DNA of 64,000 nucleotides from assembly GCA_937898415.1 (NCBI GenBank), contig CALDLA010000067.1, positions 14,306 to 78,305 of the forward strand. The letters run 5' to 3'. Source of the DNA: an uncultured Prevotellaceae bacterium (GTDB taxonomy: Bacteria; Bacteroidota; Bacteroidia; Bacteroidales; Bacteroidaceae). The notes below the pieces were generated by a model, which ran no database searches, had not been told where the DNA came from, and saw only the letters and a list, made by a program, of their open reading frames with translations. Shown piece after piece: positions 1-8,594 of this stretch. Numbering within the stretch: the first letter of the stretch is position 1; each line of letters starts with the position of its first letter. The position numbers and the translations under genes are program-made.

Positions 1-970
1 CCGTCAGTGCATCCTTCGAGCGGAAATAGCGGGTGGTGGCTTTGAAGGGGACGGTGGCGCCGGCGCCGTCGTCAATCTTGTGGCGACCGAAGTTGGAATA
101 GACGGAGAGTGCACCATTGGTGTTACCGTAGTGGTTCTCGACGGCAGCCGAGACCACGCCTCGGGTAATCCACTGGTCGGCGTCGTACATAGGCTTGTCC
201 GTCGATCCCGGGTAGCTGGCGTTGAAGTGGGTGACGTTGGCATCGACATAGGCGTTCCAATCCTCCGTCATGTAGTAGTTCATCTTCAGGTAGCCACCAT
301 ATTGTTCGAAGCCCATGCGGGGACGGCGGTTGTCGCTGCGATTATACTGAGCTGCGACGGTCGATGAGAATCGTCCTCGGCTCAACTCGTTGGACACTTC
401 GGTCTGCACGGTGCCATAACTGCCGGCTCCCAAACTGACGTTGGTGTTACAATGGTCGTAACTGCCCCAATAGGACTTGTTGCCACGAGTCACGATATTG
501 ATGACGCCGCCCATCGCGTTCGAGCCGTAGAGCACCGACGCCGGGCCACGAAGCACTTCGACGCGCTCGGCCATCATCGTCTGATAGCTGTCGGAGATGG
601 GGTGGCCATAGATGCCCTGATACTGCGGATGACCGTCGATGAGCACCATCAGCTGACCCGCACCACCTGCGATGCCGCGCAGGTTGATGCCGCCAGCGGC
701 ACCCGTTGACACTCCGTAGCCCATCATGGCACGCGAGGTGAGGAAGAGTCCCGGCACTTCGCGCATCACCGTCGGCAACACGCTGGGCTGGTGCTCAACG
801 GTCAGCCGGTCGCGCCCGATGACCGTCACCGTCATCGGCAGGTGGCGCACGTCGGTGGCGTTGCGCGTACCGGTTACCACCACCTCGTCCATCAACAAGG
901 AATCAGGAATCTCTGCCTGTGCCAGACTGGCTGTCAGCCCGCACATCGCCATAAGAATCGTTCTTTTCAT
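1..970 (-). CDS. TonB-dependent receptor, 3' end outside window
   Basis: The N-terminal 323 codons of an outer-membrane TonB-dependent receptor are visible; the barrel runs past base 1. The ATG at 968-970 opens a signal peptide ending near AQAEIP. A TonB-box-like stretch (LLMDEVVVTGTR) follows, then a plug domain with the typical LRGIAGG, VLIDGHPQ, VEVLRGPASVLYGSNAMGG and INIVTR motifs at about residues 40-165. Such receptors use TonB energy to import large ligands. The plug resembles the BtuB/CirA/FecA type, and there is no N-terminal carboxypeptidase-regulatory domain, so it is not a classic SusC. It starts 15 bp after the GH5 stop codon on the same strand, so an oligosaccharide ligand is possible. 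Ligand identity is inference. Confidence 0.9.
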   Translation of the reverse strand, partial: MKRTILMAMCGLTASLAQAEIPDSLLMDEVVVTGTRNATDVRHLPMTVTVIGRDRLTVEHQPSVLPTVMREVPGLFLTSRAMMGYGVSTGAAGGINLRGIAGGAGQLMVLIDGHPQYQGIYGHPISDSYQTMMAERVEVLRGPASVLYGSNAMGGVINIVTRGNKSYWGSYDHCNTNVSLGAGSYGTVQTEVSNELSRGRFSSTVAAQYNRSDNRRPRMGFEQYGGYLKMNYYMTEDWNAYVDANVTHFNASYPGSTDKPMYDADQWITRGVVSAAVENHYGNTNGALSVYSNFGRHKIDDGAGATVPFKATTRYFRSKDALT

Positions 971-985
971 TTCCCGATATCCCGT

Positions 986-2116
986 TTACTCTCCCATCAG
1001 CAAATCCACCAAGCCCTTGTCCTTGAACGTATGCTTCTGCTGGTCCCAGAAACCGAAATCGGCATCGTAGCACCAGGTCGTCCAGGCAATGTTGTTCTCC
1101 TTGAACACGGTCAGCATGTCCTTTGTCCACTTGTAGGCCAATTCGCGGTCAACAGGCTCATAGACGCCCCACTCGCCGCAGAACAGTTGGAGACCATACT
1201 TGTTGGCAGCGGCAATGGCATCGGCGAAGTCCTGACGGATCTTGTCGATGTTCCACTCCTGCTGGGTGTACTGCTCCAGTTCCGGCTTCAGCGAGTCGGG
1301 AGCGGCCTCGTAGTCCTCCTTCGACACCAGCACGCCGGGGTAATTCACCTTGCCGGTATATTTGCCGATAGGCGTCCACCAAGCACCGTAGTGCGTCAGA
1401 ATCATGGGGTTGTAGTAGTGGAACGAGAGGATGATGTTCTTGTCACCCTCAGGCACCTTCAAGTCCTTGATGGTTTCATAACTCTGCCACATGTTGCTGC
1501 CGATAACGAGCGTACGCTGCGGCTCCCGCTCACGGAGTGCCTTGTGGACCTTGGCGATGAGCGCGTTCCATTGCTCGTGGTCGTCGGCCACCGGCTCGTT
1601 CATAAACTCGTAGGCCACGGAGTCATTGCTATAGCCTTTCAGCACGTCGCTCAGCTGGTACCACATATCGATGAGCTGCTGCTGAGCCTCCTCGGAGGTG
1701 AAGAGCGTGTTGGCGTCAGCCCCACCCTCGTTCACGGCGTTGAAGTAATGCGAGCGGATGATATGGAGGTCGACGATGGTGCGCAGGTGGTGCTTCTCAG
1801 CCCAGTTGATGGCGTTGGTCATCAGTTCCCAGGCCTCGGGCAGTTTGTTGCCCTCTTCGTCCCAGAACTGCACCTCATCGATGGGCAGGCGCACGAAGTC
1901 GAAGCCCAGCGAATCGAGCCGGGCGAAGTCATCCTCCTGAATGTGTAGCAGGCGAGCCTCACCACGCTCCTCGCTCTGCGAAAGCCAGTGGCTCACGTTC
2001 GTACCGCGCCCGATTTTGAAGTCATTCACGCCGTCATTTTTCTCACTCTTACTTGTGCAGGCCGTCAACGCCAGCATCGTCATGGCTGCCAATGCCAAGG
2101 AATAAATCTTTTTCAT
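986..2116 (-). CDS. GH5-family endoglucanase-like lipoprotein
   Basis: A 376-residue secreted glycoside hydrolase with a lipoprotein signal (lipobox LTAC, Cys20). The GH5 fold is shown by GRGTNVSHW near residue 37, the RLPID segment near 77, and the acid/base motif YEFMNEP with Glu174. The likely nucleophile is Glu315 in FCGEWGVYEP. The length suits a single catalytic domain with no binding module. GH5 enzymes cut beta-1,4-glucan, mannan or xyloglucan backbones; the subfamily cannot be fixed by eye. The gene lies 34 bp downstream of a GH43-type gene and 15 bp upstream of a TonB receptor, which suggests a small surface glycan-degrading unit. Confidence 0.9.
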   Translation of the reverse strand: MKKIYSLALAAMTMLALTACTSKSEKNDGVNDFKIGRGTNVSHWLSQSEERGEARLLHIQEDDFARLDSLGFDFVRLPIDEVQFWDEEGNKLPEAWELMTNAINWAEKHHLRTIVDLHIIRSHYFNAVNEGGADANTLFTSEEAQQQLIDMWYQLSDVLKGYSNDSVAYEFMNEPVADDHEQWNALIAKVHKALREREPQRTLVIGSNMWQSYETIKDLKVPEGDKNIILSFHYYNPMILTHYGAWWTPIGKYTGKVNYPGVLVSKEDYEAAPDSLKPELEQYTQQEWNIDKIRQDFADAIAAANKYGLQLFCGEWGVYEPVDRELAYKWTKDMLTVFKENNIAWTTWCYDADFGFWDQQKHTFKDKGLVDLLMGE

Positions 2117-2150
2117 ACAGTTGATGTTTATTTTATTTATTCGTTGTTTC

Positions 2151-3143
2151 CTATCTTATTACTTTTAACTTGTCGCCACTAAGGTCAACCTTGAAGAAAT
2201 GGGGAATACGGACGGTGCGTCCACGGCCATCCTTCGCATGACTGTGGACAGACATCATCCATTGACCGTCGAAACGCTGGAAGAGCATCGAGTGACCGAA
2301 GTTCGGTGGTGTTATCGGCTCCGGTTCCTGCGTCCAAGGCCCATCGAGGGTGCCACTCTCCGAGTAGGCCACGCCCTGCGTGTAGTCGCCAAAGACCCAC
2401 GACGTCCAAAGCATACCAAGACGACCGGTGCCAGTACGGAAAAGCCACGGGCCGTCAGTCACCTTGTTCCAAGTGATGTTGCCCTGTTCGTCGCGTTCCC
2501 TACTCCACGGTGAGTCGCTGGCCCGGAAGAGCACCTTCGGTTCGCCAATGGTGCCGCTGAGGTCGGGCTTCAGTTCAATCTTCTCGATGGTGCCGTTCCA
2601 GTTCTGCAGCCACTCGCCGCAAAAGACGAGGTAAGGCTTGCCGTCCTTATCCCGCCAATAAGTACCGTCGAGTGTTGGACGGTCAGCAGGCAGATAGGTC
2701 GCATCGCCGAAAGCCCGGTAAGGACCCATCGGATTGTCGGCACGTAGCACCTGCGAGGCTCGTCGCTCGATGACGTTGCCGCGAACAGTGTCAATCTTCA
2801 CCGCCTGATTGGTAAACGTTGCGAAGTAGTAGTACCAGCCATCACCCGTCTGGTGCAGTTCGGCTGCCCATATCATCGGTCGCGAACCCATCCACGAGTC
2901 GGCCTCAAATTCCGTCACGCGGAACGGTCCTTCCCACAGATTCAGGTCTGCCGAGCGCCACATCATCCCGCCCGAGCCCGTCATATAATACAGGTTGGTC
3001 TTCTTGTCGGCCAACACCGCCGGGTCACTCAGCCGAATGGAATCCGTCGGCACATTCTGCCGCACGCGCATACCCCGTTGTGCCGAAGTAGAGAGTACCG
3101 TCAGTATTGACAGAACCCCCAATGCAATCAGCTTTTTTTTCAT
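2151..3143 (-). CDS. GH43-like family glycosidase, exported
   Basis: A 330-residue protein with a Sec signal (cleavage near STSAQ). The five-bladed GH43-type propeller is suggested by SDPAVL (Asp40, general-base position), LDGTYWRDKDGKPYL (Asp159, pKa-modulating Asp) and repeated DxKPYLVF / DGWYYYF strands. The position that is normally Glu in the GH43 general-acid motif (EGP) reads TDGPWLF, with Asp230. The start is the ATG at 3141-3143; an upstream in-frame ATG at 3176 precedes the signal peptide and overlaps the promoter-like element. Likely substrates are arabino- or xylo-oligosaccharides. It heads the unit with the GH5 and the TonB receptor. Confidence 0.85.
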   Translation of the reverse strand: MKKKLIALGVLSILTVLSTSAQRGMRVRQNVPTDSIRLSDPAVLADKKTNLYYMTGSGGMMWRSADLNLWEGPFRVTEFEADSWMGSRPMIWAAELHQTGDGWYYYFATFTNQAVKIDTVRGNVIERRASQVLRADNPMGPYRAFGDATYLPADRPTLDGTYWRDKDGKPYLVFCGEWLQNWNGTIEKIELKPDLSGTIGEPKVLFRASDSPWSRERDEQGNITWNKVTDGPWLFRTGTGRLGMLWTSWVFGDYTQGVAYSESGTLDGPWTQEPEPITPPNFGHSMLFQRFDGQWMMSVHSHAKDGRGRTVRIPHFFKVDLSGDKLKVIR

Positions 3144-3173
3144 CGTTAAGCCAATTATTTGTCGTTTAGAATG

Positions 3174-3181
3174 CAAATATA
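3174..3181 (-). promoter_or_regulatory. Bacteroidota -7 promoter element
   Basis: On the minus strand this reads TATATTTG, matching TAnnTTTG, 31 bp upstream of the GH43 start codon. No convincing -33 TTTG is seen at the expected spacing. Confidence 0.5.
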
Positions 3182-3246
3182 CAAATAATTTGGTACATTG
3201 CGTCGATTGCGAGGGGATTTCTTGCTACAATATAGTTTTTTAACAA

Positions 3247-6138
3247 TTAATCCCTAAGGGAGTTCTTCTTCGGCATCTTCTGCCAGGTGTACGTCAGGTG
3301 GAGCATCACGTAACGGGGAAGTGTGTTGCGAATGGTTTCGGTGCGACCTTGACCGTTGATAAAGAGAAAAGTTGATGACAGTTGATGGAGGATGTCGAAG
3401 CCTTCGAGGCGGGCGACGAGGGAGCCGGCGGCGCGCTTGCCGAAGGGATTGGGGAAGGAACGGGAGAGGCTGGCGTTCCATACGAGGTCGTTGCGGTTCA
3501 TCGACTCATCGCCATAGCCTCGGCGGGAGTACATCTTTAGGTCGGTGGCGAGGCCGAAGCCTTGCAACCAACGGGGTGCGTGGCTCTCGGTGTCACGCTT
3601 CACGTTGTAGTTGGCGGTGAGGCCGTACTGGAAGTTAACGGCGTTGATGGGGGTGATGGTGCCTTCGCGGTTGTCAGTGTGGCGGTATTCGATGTAGGTG
3701 GGCAGGCCGAGGGTGAGGTTGCCTATGGTATAGTTGAGTGTGAGGCGGTTCTCAAGATAGTAGTTATTGACATGCGACAGACCGTTATTGATGTCTACGT
3801 TGCGGGTATAGTCGCCGTGTAGGTAGTTGTCGAGCATCAGGCGGCGTTGCTTGTCGAGGGGCATACCAAAGAAATCGAAGAAATAGGTCTGCCAGTTGCC
3901 TTCGACATTCTCGGGGCGATAGGTGGTGATGCCCGTCGTCTGGTCGTAGGTTTGGCCTTGCGATACCTGATGACGGAAGAAACGAAGACCGCCGCCGATG
4001 CGGTGGGAGATGCGCTTCTCGCGCCAGTTGCGGTTCAAGCCGAACTGTATGCGGTGGTTGGTGGCGCCACGCAGGTCGGGATTGCCGTAGCGACGGACGA
4101 GCGGGTTCTCGTTGTTGAGGATATTCACTTGCTGGAAGAGGTCGGGCGTCTGGAACTCGATGCCGTAAAAGAGGTCGAAGGAGCGTGCCCAGTTGTCTGC
4201 CGCCCATTGCAAGTGGAGTTCGGGCGACATAGTCCAACAGTGCTGCACGAGCGAGGCGTCAACGTAAGCACTTCGGTATTCAAGGCGCTCGTTGACATTG
4301 TAGAAGTGCATCTGGTAATACACCTGGAAGTACTTGCCATCCTGTTCGTAGGTGTAGCCGGGGGTGATGGCCAGTCGGTTTTCCAAACGACGGTGCGTGC
4401 GGTCGTAGGCGTTCTGCAGGTCGAGGGTGTCGGCCAGAAAGACATCGTTGGTGTTGTTGCGATCGCGGAAGAGGAAGCGATATTCGGTATTGAGCCACAA
4501 GCCGTTGAGCCACGTGATGCGGTAGTTTGGGGCGATGGAAAAGTTGGTTTCGCTGGAGGGGGTGGATGAGCGACGGTTGAGCGTAGTGGGCTGCGGCAAC
4601 GTCGCTGCATAGCGAATCTGCTGTTCCGAGGTGCTGTTGCTGCGGCCTCGGTTGTAGGAGGCGTCGAGGTCTACGCCCATATTGTCGCCCGAGGCCAGTT
4701 TGTAGTTCAGGATGTTGTTGGTCAACAGCAAAAGATCGTTGCCGTCGCTCTTAGACTGTTGCAGGTTGCTGTTGACGAGTGCCTGCTGCATATCGGTGCT
4801 GAGCGACGAGGCAAAGACGCTGTCAAGGATGGTGGGTGTTGCGCCGAAGCGGGCAGGGTCGTTGCGGAATTGCGCCGAGCGGCTGAGGCTGTTGTTTTCA
4901 GTGTCGTTATATTGCAGATACGACCAAGAATAGAGGAAGAAGGGCTTCTTCAGCTGGAACTCGTTGGTGACATTGGCACTGACGTTGCGGTTGCGGGTGT
5001 TGTTCGTCTGGCGGTTGAAGGTCGAAGGAACGTCGGTGTGGAACTGCTCGGCGTTGGTCTGTGTTTCATTGGTCGTACGCTGCCACCCTATGGCGGCGTT
5101 CGCTTTCTCCTGCCACCGCTTGTCGCAGTCTTCTATCAGCAGGTCGGCTCCTGCCGTCCGATGTTCCTGCAAGCCCTCGGGCGCATTGCTCGGCGACCAG
5201 TCGCCGTCGCCACCAGGACGGCGACTCTCGTTGACGTTGTTCGTAAGGCCGTAGATAGCTAACCGCGAGTTGTTGGTGTAGCGCAATCCGAAGAGACGGG
5301 CGAGGTAACGATCATCAATATTCTTCTCAAACGGCGAGCCTCCAGCCACCTCCGCGTTCGCCAGCCATCCTTCGTTATATTCCCGCTTCAGCTGCACATC
5401 CATCACGAAGCGCTTCTTGTCGTAGTTGCGCTCCAAATACTCGCTCAACTCCGTGCTCTTGTGGTAAGTCTGTACCTTCTGAACGGTGTAGGCCGGGAGG
5501 TTGTCGAGCATTACGCGATTGTTCCCTTTGAAGAAGTCCTTGCCGTTAAGCATCAGTTCGTCCACCTGCTCGCCTTGCACCAAGATGCGTCCGTCATCCT
5601 TCAGCTCCACACCGGGCATCTGACGGACGAGTGCATCGAGCATCGAACCTTCGGACAAGTTGAAGGCATCGGCATTGAAGGTGATGGTATCGCCACGGTA
5701 CACCATCTTGACTTTCGTGGCACGCACCACGACCTCGCCCAACTGGTGGACATCGTCGGTCATACGCGACCGCTTCTTCATGTGGTGCCACGGAGCGTCG
5801 AAGTACGTGTTGCGAGCAATGTGGCGCACGTGGTAGTTAACGTAGGTGGTCACATAGTCAGGGTGCTCGGCGCGGATGATGTACTGCTGCTCGCGAGCCG
5901 GGATATTGAAGCGGTAAGCATAATCGTCCTTGCCTTGGCTCCATTGCTTGAACACGTGCATCGTATCGACCACGGTGCTGTCCTCGCGCATCAATGTGAC
6001 AAACGCATCCTTGATGCCGACACGCGTCACCGAGTTCTTGACATGCCCCCACAGGGCGATGGTTCTCTCTTTCTGTTGTGCCTCTGCTGACATAATGAGT
6101 AGGACGGCGATGAGGCTTGTGCTGATTCTTTTGGTCAT
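3247..6138 (-). CDS. Large outer-membrane beta-barrel protein with regulatory-like N-terminal domain
   Basis: A 963-residue outer-membrane protein. After the signal peptide (MTKRISTSLIAVLLIM...AEAQ) comes a carboxypeptidase-regulatory-like beta-sandwich of about 90 residues, then a plug-like region with LGEVVVRATKVK and the QMPGVELKDDGRILVQG and LMLNGKDFF motifs. A long barrel rich in aromatic-ended strands follows, ending in a typical YVMLHLTYTW strand. This is the architecture of the TonB-receptor-like barrel family (OMP_b-brl_3) common in Bacteroidota. Its ligand is unknown. The start at 6138 is preferred because an upstream ATG (6180) lies before the signal peptide. It is 225 bp downstream of the BlaR1-type gene; a paralogous architecture recurs at 10.6-13.5 kb. 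Confidence 0.85.
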   Translation of the reverse strand: MTKRISTSLIAVLLIMSAEAQQKERTIALWGHVKNSVTRVGIKDAFVTLMREDSTVVDTMHVFKQWSQGKDDYAYRFNIPAREQQYIIRAEHPDYVTTYVNYHVRHIARNTYFDAPWHHMKKRSRMTDDVHQLGEVVVRATKVKMVYRGDTITFNADAFNLSEGSMLDALVRQMPGVELKDDGRILVQGEQVDELMLNGKDFFKGNNRVMLDNLPAYTVQKVQTYHKSTELSEYLERNYDKKRFVMDVQLKREYNEGWLANAEVAGGSPFEKNIDDRYLARLFGLRYTNNSRLAIYGLTNNVNESRRPGGDGDWSPSNAPEGLQEHRTAGADLLIEDCDKRWQEKANAAIGWQRTTNETQTNAEQFHTDVPSTFNRQTNNTRNRNVSANVTNEFQLKKPFFLYSWSYLQYNDTENNSLSRSAQFRNDPARFGATPTILDSVFASSLSTDMQQALVNSNLQQSKSDGNDLLLLTNNILNYKLASGDNMGVDLDASYNRGRSNSTSEQQIRYAATLPQPTTLNRRSSTPSSETNFSIAPNYRITWLNGLWLNTEYRFLFRDRNNTNDVFLADTLDLQNAYDRTHRRLENRLAITPGYTYEQDGKYFQVYYQMHFYNVNERLEYRSAYVDASLVQHCWTMSPELHLQWAADNWARSFDLFYGIEFQTPDLFQQVNILNNENPLVRRYGNPDLRGATNHRIQFGLNRNWREKRISHRIGGGLRFFRHQVSQGQTYDQTTGITTYRPENVEGNWQTYFFDFFGMPLDKQRRLMLDNYLHGDYTRNVDINNGLSHVNNYYLENRLTLNYTIGNLTLGLPTYIEYRHTDNREGTITPINAVNFQYGLTANYNVKRDTESHAPRWLQGFGLATDLKMYSRRGYGDESMNRNDLVWNASLSRSFPNPFGKRAAGSLVARLEGFDILHQLSSTFLFINGQGRTETIRNTLPRYVMLHLTYTWQKMPKKNSLRD

Positions 6139-6363
6139 AGCAAATATTATTTGATGTTTGGAAACAGGAGGGTGCTTCACAGCGGCCTCCTGGGGGCCCG
6201 GGTACTACTCGTTTTTTACTACTAACTTTACTAAACGTTATTTTATATACCACTTGAGTCGGAAGGTAAAAGGAATGCTGTATTGACAGGGCACAGGCCT
6301 GACTGCCCATTGCCATTTCGGAACAGGAAATTAAAGGTTCTTGTTTTGAATTGTTTACTTAGC

Positions 6364-8079
6364 TCAACCGGAGTGTCCGTGCGTCATCGGTGCCGTAAGT
6401 ATGCGCTTCAGTTCGGCAGGCATTTCGATGCGCTGGAAGGTATGGGGCGTGGCGGTCTCATTTGTCGCCTTGCGTACCACCAGATGGTCGGCATCGGGCA
6501 TGGAGTACACCAACGGTTCCATATATCCCAATTGAAGATAATCACCAATCTCTTTCAGGATGCCACTATAGCCGCTGCCTGCGGCACGGAAGGCCTCGGG
6601 CTCCTGTCGGTGATAGTAGAGGCTGAGGAAGAGGCTGTCGCTGATGAGCAGATATTCTTTGCTATCATCGCCTTTTACCGTTTGGGTCAGATTCAACCAC
6701 ACACCGTCGAACTTCCCGCCGTGTGCTTTGTCAGCTTGGCGGAGCGCATCAAACAGTTCCAGCAGCTCTTCGTCGACAGGGATGCGGCTCCACTGGTCGG
6801 TAATCTCCGGTCCCTGCGGCATAGCGTTCTGGTAGGGCTGGCGCGTCCACTGGTTTTGGAACGTGTCATCGCCGATGAACTTATAGCGCAGGGGGGCGCC
6901 CATCGCATCGACCAGCGTATCGCCCCGTAATCGCATCTCTTCCGTAGAGTAGGAGAAATCGAGCGTCTTGCCATTGCGGGCACGATAGCAAATGGTGAGG
7001 AACGTGTCGTAGTTGTAGAAGGCAATCTGCTTGCCGAAGGGATACAACTCCGAATCGCTGTCGGTGTTCCTCGTGAAGTCCATCTTCCACCAGCCCATCA
7101 GCGGGTGCTCCTTCACCTTCTCATTGTTCTTACAGGCCGTGACGACCGCCGCCGACAGCACCGCCAAGGCCAGCACCGATGATAGGAAGGCACGGCGCAC
7201 GCTGCCTCTCAGGTTGATGTTGCTTTCCATGAACGCAATGCGCTTCGTGACGGGGTTGCGGCCAAAAGCTGAGAGAATCCAGACGGGACCACCACTCTGC
7301 ATTGTTGCCCGTAGCAGCGAGTATTGATAGGCCTTGCGGTCGATGCCCTGACGAATTACGTCGCCATCGACCTGCAGTTCCTGTTGCAGATGCAGTTCAC
7401 GATACAGCACCCAACAGAAAGGATTGTACCAATTGACTGCCACCAGCACCCAACACACACATAGCCAAAGGAAATGGCGGTGCCGGACGTGGGCCACCTC
7501 GTGTAAAGTCATAAATTGGCGCATCTCGTCGTCGAACATACGGGGTACGAACACACTCCGCCCGAACGAAAAAGCTTGGGTGCCATCGACAGCAAAGAGT
7601 TTTGCCCCGCTGGCATGGCTTATAACCCCCTGATTCCGTCTCAAGCGGTATAGGCGTACCAACTGCCAAGACTGGCTGAGTAGTACAACAGCAACGCCGA
7701 CCACCCATAGCCATCCGACCATCCGCGATACATCAATCAGGAAAGGTTTTACGGTAGGACTGTCGTCAGCCACAATATCCTTGGTTTTCACCTTCAGCTG
7801 CTGCGACGACGTGGATTCTTCTGTCGTGTTGCCCACTGCCTCGACGGGGTTCAATATGGTCTCCTCAGATTGCATCACCTCGACGGCGGTATCAAGATCC
7901 ACCCAGCGCACAGGCGTCACTAATGAGCAAACCGTGATGACCACCATCGCCGTAAAGATGAAGCCGATGGCCCAGCGGGCAGCACACTTCAGCCTGACCA
8001 CACCAAAGAAGATGAGCGTCAGCAGCGCCCCCACCATGATGGCCGCCAATGGATAAAGTCCTGTTTCAAGCGTATACAT
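6364..8079 (-). CDS. BlaR1/MecR1-type M56 membrane peptidase with lipocalin-like C-terminal domain
   Basis: A 571-residue membrane protein. N-terminal transmembrane helices lie at about 8-28, 36-54 and 118-136. The M56 zinc-peptidase motif HEVAH (His193, Glu194, His197) is followed by another hydrophobic helix at 203-217. After a further helix near 310-330 and a Cys-containing boundary (VVTACKNN), the C-terminus resembles the lipocalin-like DUF4488 family (GWWKMDF and FYNYDTF strands) rather than the penicillin-binding sensor of classical BlaR1. In the known family, ligand sensing activates the peptidase and leads to BlaI cleavage. Here the signal is unknown. The start is the ATG at 8077-8079, 19 bp after the blaI-type stop codon, so the two genes are co-transcribed. 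Confidence 0.88.
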   Translation of the reverse strand: MYTLETGLYPLAAIMVGALLTLIFFGVVRLKCAARWAIGFIFTAMVVITVCSLVTPVRWVDLDTAVEVMQSEETILNPVEAVGNTTEESTSSQQLKVKTKDIVADDSPTVKPFLIDVSRMVGWLWVVGVAVVLLSQSWQLVRLYRLRRNQGVISHASGAKLFAVDGTQAFSFGRSVFVPRMFDDEMRQFMTLHEVAHVRHRHFLWLCVCWVLVAVNWYNPFCWVLYRELHLQQELQVDGDVIRQGIDRKAYQYSLLRATMQSGGPVWILSAFGRNPVTKRIAFMESNINLRGSVRRAFLSSVLALAVLSAAVVTACKNNEKVKEHPLMGWWKMDFTRNTDSDSELYPFGKQIAFYNYDTFLTICYRARNGKTLDFSYSTEEMRLRGDTLVDAMGAPLRYKFIGDDTFQNQWTRQPYQNAMPQGPEITDQWSRIPVDEELLELFDALRQADKAHGGKFDGVWLNLTQTVKGDDSKEYLLISDSLFLSLYYHRQEPEAFRAAGSGYSGILKEIGDYLQLGYMEPLVYSMPDADHLVVRKATNETATPHTFQRIEMPAELKRILTAPMTHGHSG

Positions 8080-8098
8080 AAGCGTTGGGGATTGAAGG

Positions 8099-8476
8099 TT
8101 AGGAATTCTTCTTCTCGATGATGCGGAGGATTTCGCTGAGTTCATCGTCGGTCAGCTTCTCTTCCTTGGCGAAGAACGACACCAACGAAGTGAACGAACC
8201 GCCGAAGAACGTCTGCTTCACCTCATTCATATACGTACGCGTGTAGTCCTCACGGCTGACAAGTGCCTTGAAGAGTTGGCCTTTCCCCACCTTCTCGGCG
8301 ATGATGAATCCCTTGTCCTTCAGAATCTTCAGGAATGTCAGCAGTGTTGTCAGAGCCGGTTTCGGTTCTGGCATTCGTTCCATAATCTCTGCCGAGCGCC
8401 CCTGCCCTTCAGGTAGGCTCCACAGTACGTTCATTACCTGTGTCTCGGCCTTGGTCAACTGTTTCTTCTCTTTCAT
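8099..8476 (-). CDS. BlaI/MecI/CopY-family repressor
   Basis: A 125-residue winged-helix repressor with the hallmark start LTKAETQVMNVLWSL and the recognition region PALTTLLTFLKILKDKGFI. The C-terminal half (about 75-125) is the dimerisation and protease-cleavage region. The family represses its own operon until the partner M56 peptidase inactivates it. The partner gene follows directly. Three copies of a 17-bp operator-like repeat surround the promoter just upstream, which supports autoregulation. Confidence 0.93.
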   Translation of the reverse strand: MKEKKQLTKAETQVMNVLWSLPEGQGRSAEIMERMPEPKPALTTLLTFLKILKDKGFIIAEKVGKGQLFKALVSREDYTRTYMNEVKQTFFGGSFTSLVSFFAKEEKLTDDELSEILRIIEKKNS

Positions 8477-8477
8477 T

Positions 8478-8494
8478 GTTCTAAAGTTTTAGAG
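8478..8494. promoter_or_regulatory. BlaI-type operator copy 1
   Basis: GTTCTAAAGTTTTAGAG, an imperfect palindrome one base upstream of the repressor start codon, so it covers the ribosome-binding site. It is the exact reverse complement of copy 2. Confidence 0.7.
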
Positions 8495-8504
8495 TTTCTG
8501 GCGG

Positions 8505-8512
8505 CAAAGATA
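8505..8512 (-). promoter_or_regulatory. -7 element of the blaI-blaR1-type operon
   Basis: On the minus strand TATCTTTG, matching TAnnTTTG. It sits between operator copies 1 and 2, so repressor binding would block the promoter on both sides. Confidence 0.65.
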
Positions 8513-8529
8513 CTCTAAAACTTTAGAAC
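8513..8529. promoter_or_regulatory. BlaI-type operator copy 2
   Basis: CTCTAAAACTTTAGAAC, directly abutting the -7 element and exactly inverted relative to copy 1; centre-to-centre distance is 35 bp. Confidence 0.7.
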
Positions 8530-8543
8530 TTCCAAGTAATTCG

Positions 8544-8560
8544 CTCTAAATCTTTAGAAC
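8544..8560. promoter_or_regulatory. BlaI-type operator copy 3
   Basis: CTCTAAATCTTTAGAAC, one base different from copy 2 and 31 bp further upstream, three helical turns away. Confidence 0.65.
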
Positions 8561-8594
8561 TTTAACAATCTTTAAGGGCAGCGCAAGACATGAG

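Noticed and set aside
791..1948. Long open frame on the plus strand opposite the GH5 gene
   Set aside because: It has no recognisable domain, and the opposite strand encodes an intact GH5 with catalytic motifs. High GC makes such antisense frames common.
6283..6312. GGGCA/TGCCC hairpin between the BlaR1-type gene and the barrel gene as a terminator
   Set aside because: The stem is short and interrupted, and no T-run follows on the minus strand.
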